A DNA stretch of 64,000 nucleotides from Streptomyces djakartensis. GTDB taxonomy: Bacteria > Actinomycetota > Actinomycetes > Streptomycetales > Streptomycetaceae. A model generated the notes under the pieces. It was given only the letters and a program-made list of their open reading frames with translations, did no database searches and was not told the origin of the DNA. Position numbers and translations under genes: made by a program. Location of the stretch: contig NZ_BMWE01000010.1 of the NCBI RefSeq assembly GCF_014651075.1, positions 240,556 to 304,555 of the forward strand, given 5' to 3'. The stretch's first letter is position 1. Each line of letters begins with the position of its first letter. Shown one piece after another: positions 32,987-41,118 of the stretch.

Positions 32987-33867
32987 GCGGACACCCCCTC
33001 TCCGGCAATCGCTCCGGCACCCGTTCCGGCTCCGTCGAGGGTGAGCAGGTAGCCGTCCTCCAGGGTGGGTTCGAGCAGTTCGGCGCCGTCCGGGGGGTCA
33101 CCGACGTTGCGGAAGGATCCGGTCCCCGTGCGCCATCCCGCCCTGGCGCCCGGGTCGCGTTCCGTGCTGCTCCACACCCTCCCGGCGGCCCGGGCCGTCA
33201 GCTCGGCCGGGGTTCCCTCGAAGCGGACCCGGCCGCCGGCCATGACCAGCACCCGGTGGCAGAGCATCGCCACGTCCTCGGTCTGGTGGGTGGACAGCAG
33301 CACCGTACGCCCCTCCCCGGCTCCGGCGATCAACTCGCGGAAGCGCATGCGCTGTTCGGGGTCCAGCCCGACGGTCGGCTCGTCGAGCACCAGGAAGCCG
33401 GGGTCGCCGACGAGGGCGGCTCCCAGCGCGACACGCTGCCGCATCCCGCCGGACAGCTTGCGGATCCGCTTCCCCCGCACCTCGGCCAGTCCCACCTCGT
33501 CGAGCACCCGCCGCACCTCCCGGTGCCGGGCGGCCCGGCCGGTCATCTCCTTCAGGATCGCCACGTAGTCGACGAACTCGAAGGCCGTGAAGTCCGGGTG
33601 GAACCCCGGTGTCTGCGGCAGATAGCCCAGGCGGCGGCGTACCTCCTGCCTGCCCCTCGCGGTGCCCGGGTCGTGTCCGAGGACGGTGAAGGAGCCCCGG
33701 TCGGCGGGCAGGGCCGTGGCGAGGACCCGCAGCAGGGTGGTCTTGCCCGCGCCGTTGGGCCCGAGCAGCCCGGTGACGCCGGTGGTCAGCCGCAGCGACA
33801 CGTCGTCGAGGGCACGGGTGCCGCCGTAGCGGAGGCCGATCCCGGAGGCGGACACGGTCGTGGTCAT
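32983..33867 (-). CDS. ABC transporter ATP-binding protein
   Basis: A 294-residue ATPase with Walker A GPNGAGKTT (near residues 36-44), Q-loop LPQTPG, signature LSGGMRQRV, Walker B FLVLDEPTVGLDP and switch His in STHQTED. The architecture fits ABC-2 exporters or multidrug/antibiotic efflux systems. A ~60-residue C-terminal extension (VWSSTERDPG, AELLEPTLEDGYLL) resembles the regulatory tail of actinobacterial drug ABC ATPases. It overlaps both neighbours by 4 bp. Confidence 0.92.
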   Translation of the reverse strand: MTTTVSASGIGLRYGGTRALDDVSLRLTTGVTGLLGPNGAGKTTLLRVLATALPADRGSFTVLGHDPGTARGRQEVRRRLGYLPQTPGFHPDFTAFEFVDYVAILKEMTGRAARHREVRRVLDEVGLAEVRGKRIRKLSGGMRQRVALGAALVGDPGFLVLDEPTVGLDPEQRMRFRELIAGAGEGRTVLLSTHQTEDVAMLCHRVLVMAGGRVRFEGTPAELTARAAGRVWSSTERDPGARAGWRTGTGSFRNVGDPPDGAELLEPTLEDGYLLTLDGAGTGAGAIAGEGVSA

Positions 33868-34700
33868 ACGGCACGTCCCTGGAAGAGGTCGAAGCGGTCA
33901 CGAAGGAGGAAGAGCAGCCCGGCGGCGAGCGCGGCGACCGCCGCCGCCACGCCCTGCCCGGCCACGGTGAACGGCGCGAGCGGCGCCCCGGCCCCGGCCC
34001 GCAGCGCGTCGGCCGCAACCAGCAGGCCGATCCACGCCCCGCCCACCAGCGACGGTGCGAGCACCGGTCCCAGCCGGGGCGTCAGCGCCAGCCCGGTCGC
34101 GGTCAGTGCGAGCGCGGGCAGCAGCCAGGCCAGGGCCCGCAGCCCGTACCCGGGCAGCGCCAGCGTCGCCAGCCCGTTCAGCCCCAGCGCCACGCCCAGT
34201 ACCGCCACCGTCCGGATCATCAGCAGCCGGAAGCCGTGCATCGGCGCCACGACGGCCATCTCGTACGTCGGATCCAGCGCCGGCCCGTACGACAGCGCCA
34301 CCCCGGCCAGCGGCAGCAGCGGGGCGAGGGCGAGGAACAGCGTCGGGAAGTCCCCGCCCCGCACGGCATGCGCCGCTCCGACGCTCAGCAGCAGCACGGC
34401 GGCGACGGCCCCCAGCCAGGAGCGCCGCAGCACGGGCGTCGCGGCCAGCAGCCGCGCGGTGTGCCCGGCCACGCCGAGTCGCACCAGCAGCGACTCCAGC
34501 ACCCCCGTCCGGGGCGCGTCGAGCTCGGCGTCGAGCCGCTCCCATCCGGTGTCGAGCACGGCGGGATCACCGACCTCGGCGAGCACACCCCGGCACCGGG
34601 CGCACGACGTCAGGTGGGAGTCGGCCGACCACAGCGCGGGCGCGGCCAACTCCCCCCGCGCGTAAGCGCGCAGATCTTCTTCAGGCACGTGCCAACTCAT
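33864..34700 (-). CDS. Zinc-finger anti-sigma-like membrane protein
   Basis: A 278-residue protein whose N-terminus carries a zf-HC2 type H-x3-C-x2-C motif (HLTSCARC near residues 29-36), followed by about six transmembrane helices. It lies directly downstream of an ECF sigma gene with a 4-bp overlap, so it is the likely anti-sigma factor. The number of helices is larger than the single pass of classical ZAS proteins. It may also be a permease part for the ATPase gene it overlaps. Confidence 0.78.
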   Translation of the reverse strand: MSWHVPEEDLRAYARGELAAPALWSADSHLTSCARCRGVLAEVGDPAVLDTGWERLDAELDAPRTGVLESLLVRLGVAGHTARLLAATPVLRRSWLGAVAAVLLLSVGAAHAVRGGDFPTLFLALAPLLPLAGVALSYGPALDPTYEMAVVAPMHGFRLLMIRTVAVLGVALGLNGLATLALPGYGLRALAWLLPALALTATGLALTPRLGPVLAPSLVGGAWIGLLVAADALRAGAGAPLAPFTVAGQGVAAAVAALAAGLLFLLRDRFDLFQGRAV

Positions 34701-35239
34701 GCCAACGCCTCCCGCAACTGCTTCCGGGCCCGCATCGCCCGCGTCTTGACCGTCCCCGGCGGAATGCCGAGGAGTACGGCCGCCTCCCGGGTCGTCAGCC
34801 CGTCGATCACGGTCGCCTGCAGCACCGCCCGCAGCTCCGGTGACAGCCGCACCAGGGCGCCGGCGAGGTCCCCGTGCTCCACCCCCGCGAGCACGCGTTC
34901 CTCCGCCGACGCCTCGTCCCGGTGCCGCAGCCGTGCCAGCGCCTGCCGCAGCCGTCCCCGCGCCCCGTCACCGCGCAGCGCGTCCACCAGCCGCCGTGAC
35001 CCGATGCGCCACAGCCATCCGGCGACATCGCCCTCCTCGCGGTAGCGGGCCTTGCCGCGCCACACGGCGAGGAACGTCTCCTGCACGACGTCGTCGACGA
35101 CGCCCAGGTCGGCGCACCGGCCCCGCAGCCGGGCCCGGAGCCACGGCGCGTAGCGCCGGTACAGCTCCTCGAAGGCGCGCCGGTCGGCGTCCGCGGCCAC
35201 GGCCCGCAGCAGCTCCCCGTCGCTTCTCGTTTCGCTCAC
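34697..35239 (-). CDS. ECF RNA polymerase sigma factor
   Basis: A 180-residue ECF sigma factor with region 2 (RRAFEELYRRYAPWLRARLRG, VVDDVVQETFLAVWRG, about residues 20-60) and region 4 (LSPELRAVLQATVIDGLTTREAAVLLGIPPGTVKTRAMRAR, 130-172). It heads a five-gene operon (sigma, zf-HC2 membrane protein, ATPase, two membrane proteins) held together by short overlaps. The sigma factor probably drives this operon in response to an envelope signal sensed by the zf-HC2 protein (inference). It is divergent from the YtrA-type regulator. Confidence 0.9.
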   Translation of the reverse strand: MSETRSDGELLRAVAADADRRAFEELYRRYAPWLRARLRGRCADLGVVDDVVQETFLAVWRGKARYREEGDVAGWLWRIGSRRLVDALRGDGARGRLRQALARLRHRDEASAEERVLAGVEHGDLAGALVRLSPELRAVLQATVIDGLTTREAAVLLGIPPGTVKTRAMRARKQLREALA

Positions 35240-35304
35240 GTCTTTTCATCGGACCGCCCGGTGCGAACGGTTCACGAGAACAAGCTTGACTTTGCGACCC
35301 CTTA

Positions 35305-35344
35305 GCACCACCCTTTCACTACTCAATTAGTGAAAGGGTGGTGC
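35305..35344 (+). promoter_or_regulatory. 17-bp-arm palindrome, YtrA-type GntR operator
   Basis: GCACCACCCTTTCACTA (35305-35321), a 6-bp spacer CTCAAT and TAGTGAAAGGGTGGTGC (35328-35344) form a perfect inverted repeat, 4 bp before the GTG of the GntR gene. The core TCACTA-n6-TAGTGA matches the pattern of YtrA-subfamily operators. The site overlaps the start region, so the mRNA is probably near-leaderless and repression direct. Confidence 0.85.
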
Positions 35345-35348
35345 AGCA

Positions 35349-35741
35349 GTGGTCGAGTACCGCATCGACCGGCGCAGCGGCGTGGCCACCTACGTCCAGA
35401 TCGTCCAGCAGACCAAGCAGGCCCTGCGCCTGGGCCTCCTCGAGGAGGGCGACAAGCTGCCCACGGCCCGCGAGGTCGTCGAGGCCACCGCCATCAACCC
35501 GAACACCGTCCTCAAGGCCTACCGGGAGCTGGAGCGAGAGGGCCTGGTCGAGGCCCGGCGCGGGCTCGGCACGTTCGTCCGCAGGTCCCTGGGCACCGCC
35601 CCCGCCGACTCGCCGCTCCGCGCGGAGCTGGAGGCATGGGCGGCCCGGGCCCGCGCGGCCGGGCTGGAGCGCGACGACGTGGACGCCCTCTTCACATCCG
35701 TACTCGACGCACACTTCGCACAATCCAAGGGGGACGCATGA
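35349..35741 (+). CDS. YtrA-subfamily GntR repressor
   Basis: A 130-residue regulator: GntR winged helix in residues 10-78 (TYVQIVQQTKQALRLGLL, LPTAREVVEATAINPNTVLKAYREL) plus the short helical C-terminus of the YtrA subfamily (dimerisation only, no large effector domain). YtrA-type repressors control linked ABC exporters in response to cell-wall antibiotics or similar inducers. The GTG at 35349 follows the operator. The stop overlaps the ATPase ATG (ATGA), giving a four-gene operon. Confidence 0.92.
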   Translation: MVEYRIDRRSGVATYVQIVQQTKQALRLGLLEEGDKLPTAREVVEATAINPNTVLKAYRELEREGLVEARRGLGTFVRRSLGTAPADSPLRAELEAWAARARAAGLERDDVDALFTSVLDAHFAQSKGDA

Positions 35742-36625
35742 CCGACACCGCCATAGAGGCGGCGGCACTGGGCAGGAGTTTCGGGCGACGTCGCAGGCAG
35801 GCCCTGGAAGGCTGTTCCTTCCGGCTCCCAGCGGGCCGCGTGTGCGCCCTCACCGGCCCGAACGGCGCCGGCAAGTCCACCCTCCTCGCCCTCGCGGCCG
35901 GACTGCTCCGGCCGACCGAGGGCTCGATCGCCGTGCTCGGCCGCACTCCGGCCGCGGCCCGCGAGCGCCTCGCCTACGTCGCCCAGAACAAGCCCCTCCA
36001 CCCCCAGCTCACCATCGCCGGCACCCTGCGCCTAGGCCGCGACCTCAACCCCCGCCGCTGGGACGCCCGGGTCCCCGAGCGGATCATCGCGGAGGGCGAC
36101 CTGGACCCGGGGGCGAGGATCCGCTCGCTCTCCGGCGGCCAGCGGACCCGCGTCGCGCTCGCCCTGGCCCTCGGCAAGCGCCCCGAACTCCTGCTCCTGG
36201 ACGAACCGATGGCCGACCTGGACCCCCTCGCCCGGCACCAGCTGATGGCGACCCTGATGGCCGACGCCGCCGACCACGGCACCACGGTTGTCATGTCCTC
36301 GCATGTCGTGGCGGAGCTGGAGGGCTCCTGCGACCACCTGCTGCTGCTCGGCGGCGGACGGGTCCGGCTCGCCGGACCGCTGGACGATCTGCTCGCCGCG
36401 CACACCCTGGTCACGGGCCGGTCCGGCGACACCCTGGAGCCGCACACCGTGGTCGAGTCCCGCACCACCGGCCGCCAGCTGACCGCGCTGGTCCGGCCCG
36501 CGGGCCCGCTCGGCGAGGGACGGCGGACCGACCGTCCCTCCCTGGAGGAACTCGTCCTCGCCCATCTGCGCTCCCCCGAGGCCCCGCCGCTCGTGCTGGA
36601 CACCGAGCAGGAGGCCGCCGCGTGA
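35738..36625 (+). CDS. ABC transporter ATP-binding protein (YtrA operon)
   Basis: A 295-residue ATPase with Walker A GPNGAGKST (near residues 37-45), Q-loop VAQNKPL, signature LSGGQRTRV, Walker B LLLLDEPMADLDP and switch His in SSHVVAE. The C-terminal ~70 residues are variable. Overlaps with the GntR gene upstream and the permease gene downstream (GTGA) show one transcriptional unit. Confidence 0.92.
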   Translation: MTDTAIEAAALGRSFGRRRRQALEGCSFRLPAGRVCALTGPNGAGKSTLLALAAGLLRPTEGSIAVLGRTPAAARERLAYVAQNKPLHPQLTIAGTLRLGRDLNPRRWDARVPERIIAEGDLDPGARIRSLSGGQRTRVALALALGKRPELLLLDEPMADLDPLARHQLMATLMADAADHGTTVVMSSHVVAELEGSCDHLLLLGGGRVRLAGPLDDLLAAHTLVTGRSGDTLEPHTVVESRTTGRQLTALVRPAGPLGEGRRTDRPSLEELVLAHLRSPEAPPLVLDTEQEAAA

Positions 36626-37626
36626 GCGCCGTGACCGCCGGGGCCTCCGCCGCCGTCAAGGAGTCCCGGGCACCGCACGGCCTGGTACCGGCGTTGCTCC
36701 GCGTGCACCGCTCGGCGTTCCTGTTCTGGCTGATGCTGACGGCCGTGTGCCTGGGGGCGCTGCTCTGGGCGGCCGGCCCGGGCGCCGACGCCGCCCTGGC
36801 CGAGTACCGGGCGCTGGGCTGCGACCGGCCGGGGCCGGGCCCGGACTGCCACTTCTCCGGCTCCGCCGTCGGCCGTCACCAGCTGGCCGTGGCGATCGCC
36901 TCCGGACTCGTCACCCTCCTGCCGGTGCTCACCGCCGCCTGGGCGGGCGGTGCCCTGACCGGGCGTGAGATGGAGAACGGCACGGCCGAGCTGGCCTGGA
37001 CCCAGTCGGTCAGCCCGGCCCGCTGGCTGGCGGCCAAGCTCGCGGTACCGGCCGTGCTCCTCGTGGCCGGCACCTTCGCGGTCACCCTGCTGCACCGCAT
37101 GCTCTGGTCATCGCCGAAGAACTCCCTGGACCGCCTCATGGGCTGGTACGAGTGGCATGACGACCGCGTCTTCGAGATCAACGGGCCGGTCGCCACCGCC
37201 CACACCCTCGCCGCCCTGGCCCTCGGCGTCCTGGCGGGCCTGCTGCTGCGCCGGGCCCTGCCCGCCCTCGGCGTGGCGGTCCTGGCGGTCGTGTCCCTCG
37301 TGTGGGTGCTCGACGAGCTGCGCCCGCGCCTGTGGCCCACGACGGCGACGGTGACGTCGGCCGGCAGCACTCCCAACCCCCCCGGCCTCGTCGTCGAGGA
37401 AGGCGCCCTCACCGCCACCGGAGCCCGCGTACCCGTCCCCGAGTGCTGGGGTGAACTCGACTGTCCCGCCGAGTCCGGCATCACCGGCTACTACGCCGTC
37501 TACCACCCGTCCTCCCACTTCTGGCCCCTCCAGCTCATGGAGTCCGGTATCGCCCTCGCCGTCGCGGCCCTGGCCGTCGTGGCCGCCTTCCGGCTGCTGC
37601 GCCGCCGGACGGGAGCCGCCGTATGA
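36622..37626 (+). CDS. ABC-2-type permease A (YtrA operon)
   Basis: A 334-residue integral membrane protein with an N-terminal helix (about 35-50), a conserved ENGTAELAWTQSVSPARWLAAKLAVPA segment between helices, about five further helices and a periplasmic loop with Cys residues (PECWGELDC). It shares this ENGTA-LAWTQSV-PARWLAAKLA block with the next gene, so the two are tandem paralogues forming a heterodimeric permease. The GTG at 36622 overlaps the ATPase stop. Confidence 0.82.
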   Translation: MSAVTAGASAAVKESRAPHGLVPALLRVHRSAFLFWLMLTAVCLGALLWAAGPGADAALAEYRALGCDRPGPGPDCHFSGSAVGRHQLAVAIASGLVTLLPVLTAAWAGGALTGREMENGTAELAWTQSVSPARWLAAKLAVPAVLLVAGTFAVTLLHRMLWSSPKNSLDRLMGWYEWHDDRVFEINGPVATAHTLAALALGVLAGLLLRRALPALGVAVLAVVSLVWVLDELRPRLWPTTATVTSAGSTPNPPGLVVEEGALTATGARVPVPECWGELDCPAESGITGYYAVYHPSSHFWPLQLMESGIALAVAALAVVAAFRLLRRRTGAAV

Positions 37627-38549
37627 GCGCCCTGGCCTCGGCGGCCACACCCCTGACCCGGCCCGCTCCCCGCCCGGGCGGCCTGCTCCGGACGGTGGCG
37701 CGGACGCATCGCCCGGCCCTCGTCCTGTCGGCCCTGGCCCTGGCCGCCACGACGGTCGCCCTGGTCTGGCTGCACGGCCTCGGCGGCGAGGCCCGCGCCG
37801 GCGACAGCGCCTGCGCCACGCCCCCGACCGACCGTCTGCCGTCCTGCGCGGCGGTCGAGGCGATCACCGCCGACGAGACGTACGCGAACGGCCTGGCCGT
37901 GATCGCCACCGTGCTGTCCTACGCCGTGTTCCCCGTCGCCGCCTGGGCCGGCGGCGCGCTCATCGGGCGTGAACTGGAGAACGGCACCGCGCAGTTGGCG
38001 TGGACCCAGTCGGTCGGCCCGGCCCGCTGGCTGGCCGCGAAACTGGCCGTTCCCGCCGCGCTGCTCACCGCGGGCACGAGCGGGACCGTCCTGTTGAACG
38101 TCTGGGCACGCGGGGACGGCGACCCCGACCTGGCAGGCGACTGGTACTACCCGGACGTCTTCGTCTCGACCGGCCCGGTGGCCGTGGCCTACCCCCTTGC
38201 CGGCCTGGCCTTCGGCGCGCTCGCCGGCCTCGTGTGGCGCCGCGCCCTGCCGGCGGCCGGAATGGGTCTCGCCGCCTCCCTGCTCCTCCACACCCTGCTG
38301 GAACGCCACCGGGAGGAGCTGTGGCCCGCCGTCACCCGCGTCGCGGCCGGCAGCATCGAACTGCCCCGCTCGGCCTTCCAGGTCTCCTGGGACACCGCCA
38401 CGCCGAACGGCGTCCACATCACCCGCGCCACGTTCCACCCGCAGTCCCACTACTGGCCCCTGCAGTACGTGGAAACCGGCCTCCTCCTGGCCGTGGCGGC
38501 CGCCGCGACGGCCACCGCCTTCGCCCTCCTGGCCCGCCGCCTGCCCTGA
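37623..38549 (+). CDS. ABC-2-type permease B (YtrA operon)
   Basis: A 308-residue paralogue of the upstream permease: same RELENGTAQLAWTQSVGPARW block near residues 118-138, same terminal SHYWPLQYVETG-like segment (SHFWPLQLMESG in permease A). It has about six transmembrane helices. The ATG at 37623 overlaps the upstream stop (ATGA). A hairpin terminator follows at 38570-38609. Confidence 0.82.
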   Translation: MSALASAATPLTRPAPRPGGLLRTVARTHRPALVLSALALAATTVALVWLHGLGGEARAGDSACATPPTDRLPSCAAVEAITADETYANGLAVIATVLSYAVFPVAAWAGGALIGRELENGTAQLAWTQSVGPARWLAAKLAVPAALLTAGTSGTVLLNVWARGDGDPDLAGDWYYPDVFVSTGPVAVAYPLAGLAFGALAGLVWRRALPAAGMGLAASLLLHTLLERHREELWPAVTRVAAGSIELPRSAFQVSWDTATPNGVHITRATFHPQSHYWPLQYVETGLLLAVAAAATATAFALLARRLP

Positions 38550-38569
38550 ACCGGTCCGGGCCCTGAACC

Positions 38570-38609
38570 GGTCCGCGCGTCCTTCCACGGGGGGATGGAC
38601 GCGCGGACC
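38570..38609 (+). terminator. Terminator hairpin after the YtrA operon
   Basis: GGTCCGCGCGTCC and GGACGCGCGGACC form a perfect 13-bp stem with a 14-nt loop, 21 bp after the last permease gene. The remaining sequence up to ppk (38610-38886) holds the possible PHO box and a possible N-terminal extension of ppk. Confidence 0.75.
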
Positions 38610-38701
38610 GCAACTCCCGGGCCGGTGAGGGCCGTCCACAGCCTGTGGGCAACCGTCCCGCACCTCGCGGACCCCCGCGAGCCGCCCCCCGCTATCCCAC
38701 A

Positions 38702-38734
38702 CGTCATGTCTCCTTAACCATCGATTCAGACGGG
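38702..38734 (+). promoter_or_regulatory. Degenerate PHO-box-like repeats upstream of ppk
   Basis: Three consecutive 11-nt units, CGTCATGTCTC, CTTAACCATCG and ATTCAGACGGG, keep a G/T-T-C/A-A pattern at the phase of PhoP direct repeat units. Control of Streptomyces ppk by PhoP is reported in the literature, but these units are weak compared with the pstS box in this window. Confidence 0.4.
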
Positions 38735-38886
38735 CTTGCGACGCTCGGTGAATGAATCCCGCCGCGCCAGAGCCTTCGCCGCCCCCAGAGGGGCACGGGA
38801 GGAACGGGAGCACTCATGTGGCGCCCCCGCTCCCGCTCGCGCTTTCCGACGCGCCCGTGATGCTCGCGGCGCGGAACAATGGGTCC

Positions 38887-41118
38887 ATGAGCCAGCCGAA
38901 CACCCAGGCACAGGTCCAGCACGCGCAGCCCTCCGTGGGCTCCATCGCGGCGCACCGCCCGCACACCGTGGCGGCGGCCGTCTCCGACCTGGAACCCGAC
39001 ATCGACGCCGACCTCGACGCGTACGAGGAGTCGCAGGTCGACGGCGTCTCCCTGCCACAGGGACGTTTCCTCGACCGGGAGCGCAGCTGGCTCGCGTTCA
39101 ACGAGCGCGTGCTCGAACTCGCCGAGGACCCGAACACGCCGCTGCTGGAGCGGGCCAACTTCCTGGCGATCTTCGCCAGCAACCTGGACGAGTTCTTCAT
39201 GGTCCGGGTGGCCGGTCTGAAGCGCCGCATCGCCACCGGCGTGGCCACCCGCTCCGCCTCCGGCCTGCAGCCCCGCGAGGTGCTGGAGATGATCTGGGCC
39301 CGCTCCCGTGAGCTGATGGCCCGGCACGCCGCCTGCTACCACGAGGACGTCGCCCCCGCACTCGCGGAGGAGGGCATCCACCTGGTCCGCTGGAGCGAGC
39401 TGCAGGAGAAGGAGCAGGCCCGCCTCTTCACCCTGTTCCGGCACCAGATCTTCCCCGTCCTGACCCCGCTGGCGGTCGACCCGGCGCACCCCTTCCCGTA
39501 CATCTCCGGCCTGTCGCTGAACCTGGCCGTCGTCGTGCGCAACCCGGTCACGGGCCACAAGCACTTCGCCCGCGTGAAGGTGCCGCCGCTGCTGTCGAGG
39601 TTCCTGGAGAGCTCCCCGGGCCGCTACGTCCCCATCGAGGACGTCATCGCCGCCCACCTGGAAGAGCTGTTCCCGGGCATGGAGGTGCTGGAGCACCACG
39701 CCTTCCGCCTCACCCGCAACGAGGACCTGGAGGTCGAGGAGGACGACGCGGAGAACCTGCTCCAGGCCCTGGAGAAGGAGCTCATGCGGCGCCGCTTCGG
39801 GCCGCCGGTGCGTCTGGAGGTCGAGGAGTCCATCGACCGCGAGGTCCTGGACCTGCTGGTGCGCGAGCTGAAGATCAGCGAGGCCGAGGTGTACCCGCTG
39901 CCGGGCCCGCTGGACCTCACGGGCCTGTTCCGGATCGCCTCCCTGGACCGGCCGGAGCTGAAGTACCGCAAGTTCGTCGCCGGCACCCACCGCGACCTCG
40001 CCGAGGTCGAGTCGGCGTCCCCGCCGGACATCTTCGCCGCGCTGCGCGAGCGGGACGTGCTGCTGCACCACCCGTACGACTCGTTCTCCACCTCCGTGCA
40101 GGCCTTCCTGGAGCAGGCGGCCGGCGACCCGGACGTCCTCGCCATCAAGCAGACCCTGTACCGCACCTCGGGCGACTCCCCGATAGTCGACGCGCTCATC
40201 GAGGCCGCCGAGTCCGGCAAGCAGGTCCTGGTCCTGGTCGAGATCAAGGCCCGCTTCGACGAGCACGCCAACATCAAGTGGGCCCGCAAGCTGGAGGAGT
40301 CCGGCTGCCACGTGGTCTACGGCCTGGTCGGCCTGAAGACCCACTGCAAGCTGTCGCTGGTGGTCCGCCAGGAGGGCGAGACGCTCCGCCGCTACAGCCA
40401 CGTCGGCACCGGCAACTACCACCCGAAGACGGCCCGCCTCTACGAGGACCTCGGCCTGCTCACGGCCGACCCGCAGGTCGGCGCGGACCTCTCGGACCTC
40501 TTCAACCGCCTCTCCGGCTACTCCCGCCGGGAGACCTACCGCCGTCTGCTGGTCGCCCCCAAGTCGCTGCGCGACGGCCTGGTCTCGCGGATCATGAAGG
40601 AGATCCAGCACCACCGCGCCGGACGGCCCGCGTACGTCCGTATCAAGGTCAACTCGATGGTCGACGAGGCCGTCATCGACGCCTGCTACCGCGCGGCCCA
40701 GGCCGGCGTGCCGGTGGACGTGTGGGTGCGCGGCATCTGCGCGGTGCGCCCGGGCGTGGCGGGCCTGTCGGAGAACATCAGGGTCCGCTCGATCCTCGGC
40801 CGTTTCCTCGAGCACTCCCGGGTGTTCGCCTTCGGCAACGGCGGCGAGCCCGAGGTGTGGATCGGCAGCGCCGACATGATGCACCGCAACCTTGACCGCC
40901 GGATAGAAGCCCTGGTCCGGGTCACCGACCCGGCCCACCGGGCAGCTCTGAACCGGCTGCTGGAGACCGGCATGTCCGACTCCACCGCCTCCTGGCACCT
41001 CGGCCCGGACGGCGACTGGACCCGGCACTCCACCGACGCGGACGGCCAGCCCCTGCGCAACATCCAGGAGATGCTCATAGACGCCCGGAGGCGCCGGCGT
41101 GGCACAGCGACACCTTGA
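38887..41118 (+). CDS. ppk: Polyphosphate kinase 1
   Basis: A 743-residue PPK1, which makes and reverses polyphosphate from ATP. The N-domain starts at FLDRERSWLAFNERVLE; the catalytic tandem PLD-like domains contain the conserved segments with autophosphorylated His (GLKTHCKLSLVVR and SHVGTGNYHPKTARLYEDLG) and the basic KQTLYRTSGDSP and NRRI-type motifs. ATG 38887 begins MSQPNTQ, but the frame stays open to ATG 38752 (788 residues) and ATG 38860, and no start has a clear RBS. It is followed without a gap by the CHAD and Nudix genes, a typical actinobacterial polyphosphate cluster. Confidence 0.93.
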   Translation: MSQPNTQAQVQHAQPSVGSIAAHRPHTVAAAVSDLEPDIDADLDAYEESQVDGVSLPQGRFLDRERSWLAFNERVLELAEDPNTPLLERANFLAIFASNLDEFFMVRVAGLKRRIATGVATRSASGLQPREVLEMIWARSRELMARHAACYHEDVAPALAEEGIHLVRWSELQEKEQARLFTLFRHQIFPVLTPLAVDPAHPFPYISGLSLNLAVVVRNPVTGHKHFARVKVPPLLSRFLESSPGRYVPIEDVIAAHLEELFPGMEVLEHHAFRLTRNEDLEVEEDDAENLLQALEKELMRRRFGPPVRLEVEESIDREVLDLLVRELKISEAEVYPLPGPLDLTGLFRIASLDRPELKYRKFVAGTHRDLAEVESASPPDIFAALRERDVLLHHPYDSFSTSVQAFLEQAAGDPDVLAIKQTLYRTSGDSPIVDALIEAAESGKQVLVLVEIKARFDEHANIKWARKLEESGCHVVYGLVGLKTHCKLSLVVRQEGETLRRYSHVGTGNYHPKTARLYEDLGLLTADPQVGADLSDLFNRLSGYSRRETYRRLLVAPKSLRDGLVSRIMKEIQHHRAGRPAYVRIKVNSMVDEAVIDACYRAAQAGVPVDVWVRGICAVRPGVAGLSENIRVRSILGRFLEHSRVFAFGNGGEPEVWIGSADMMHRNLDRRIEALVRVTDPAHRAALNRLLETGMSDSTASWHLGPDGDWTRHSTDADGQPLRNIQEMLIDARRRRRGTATP

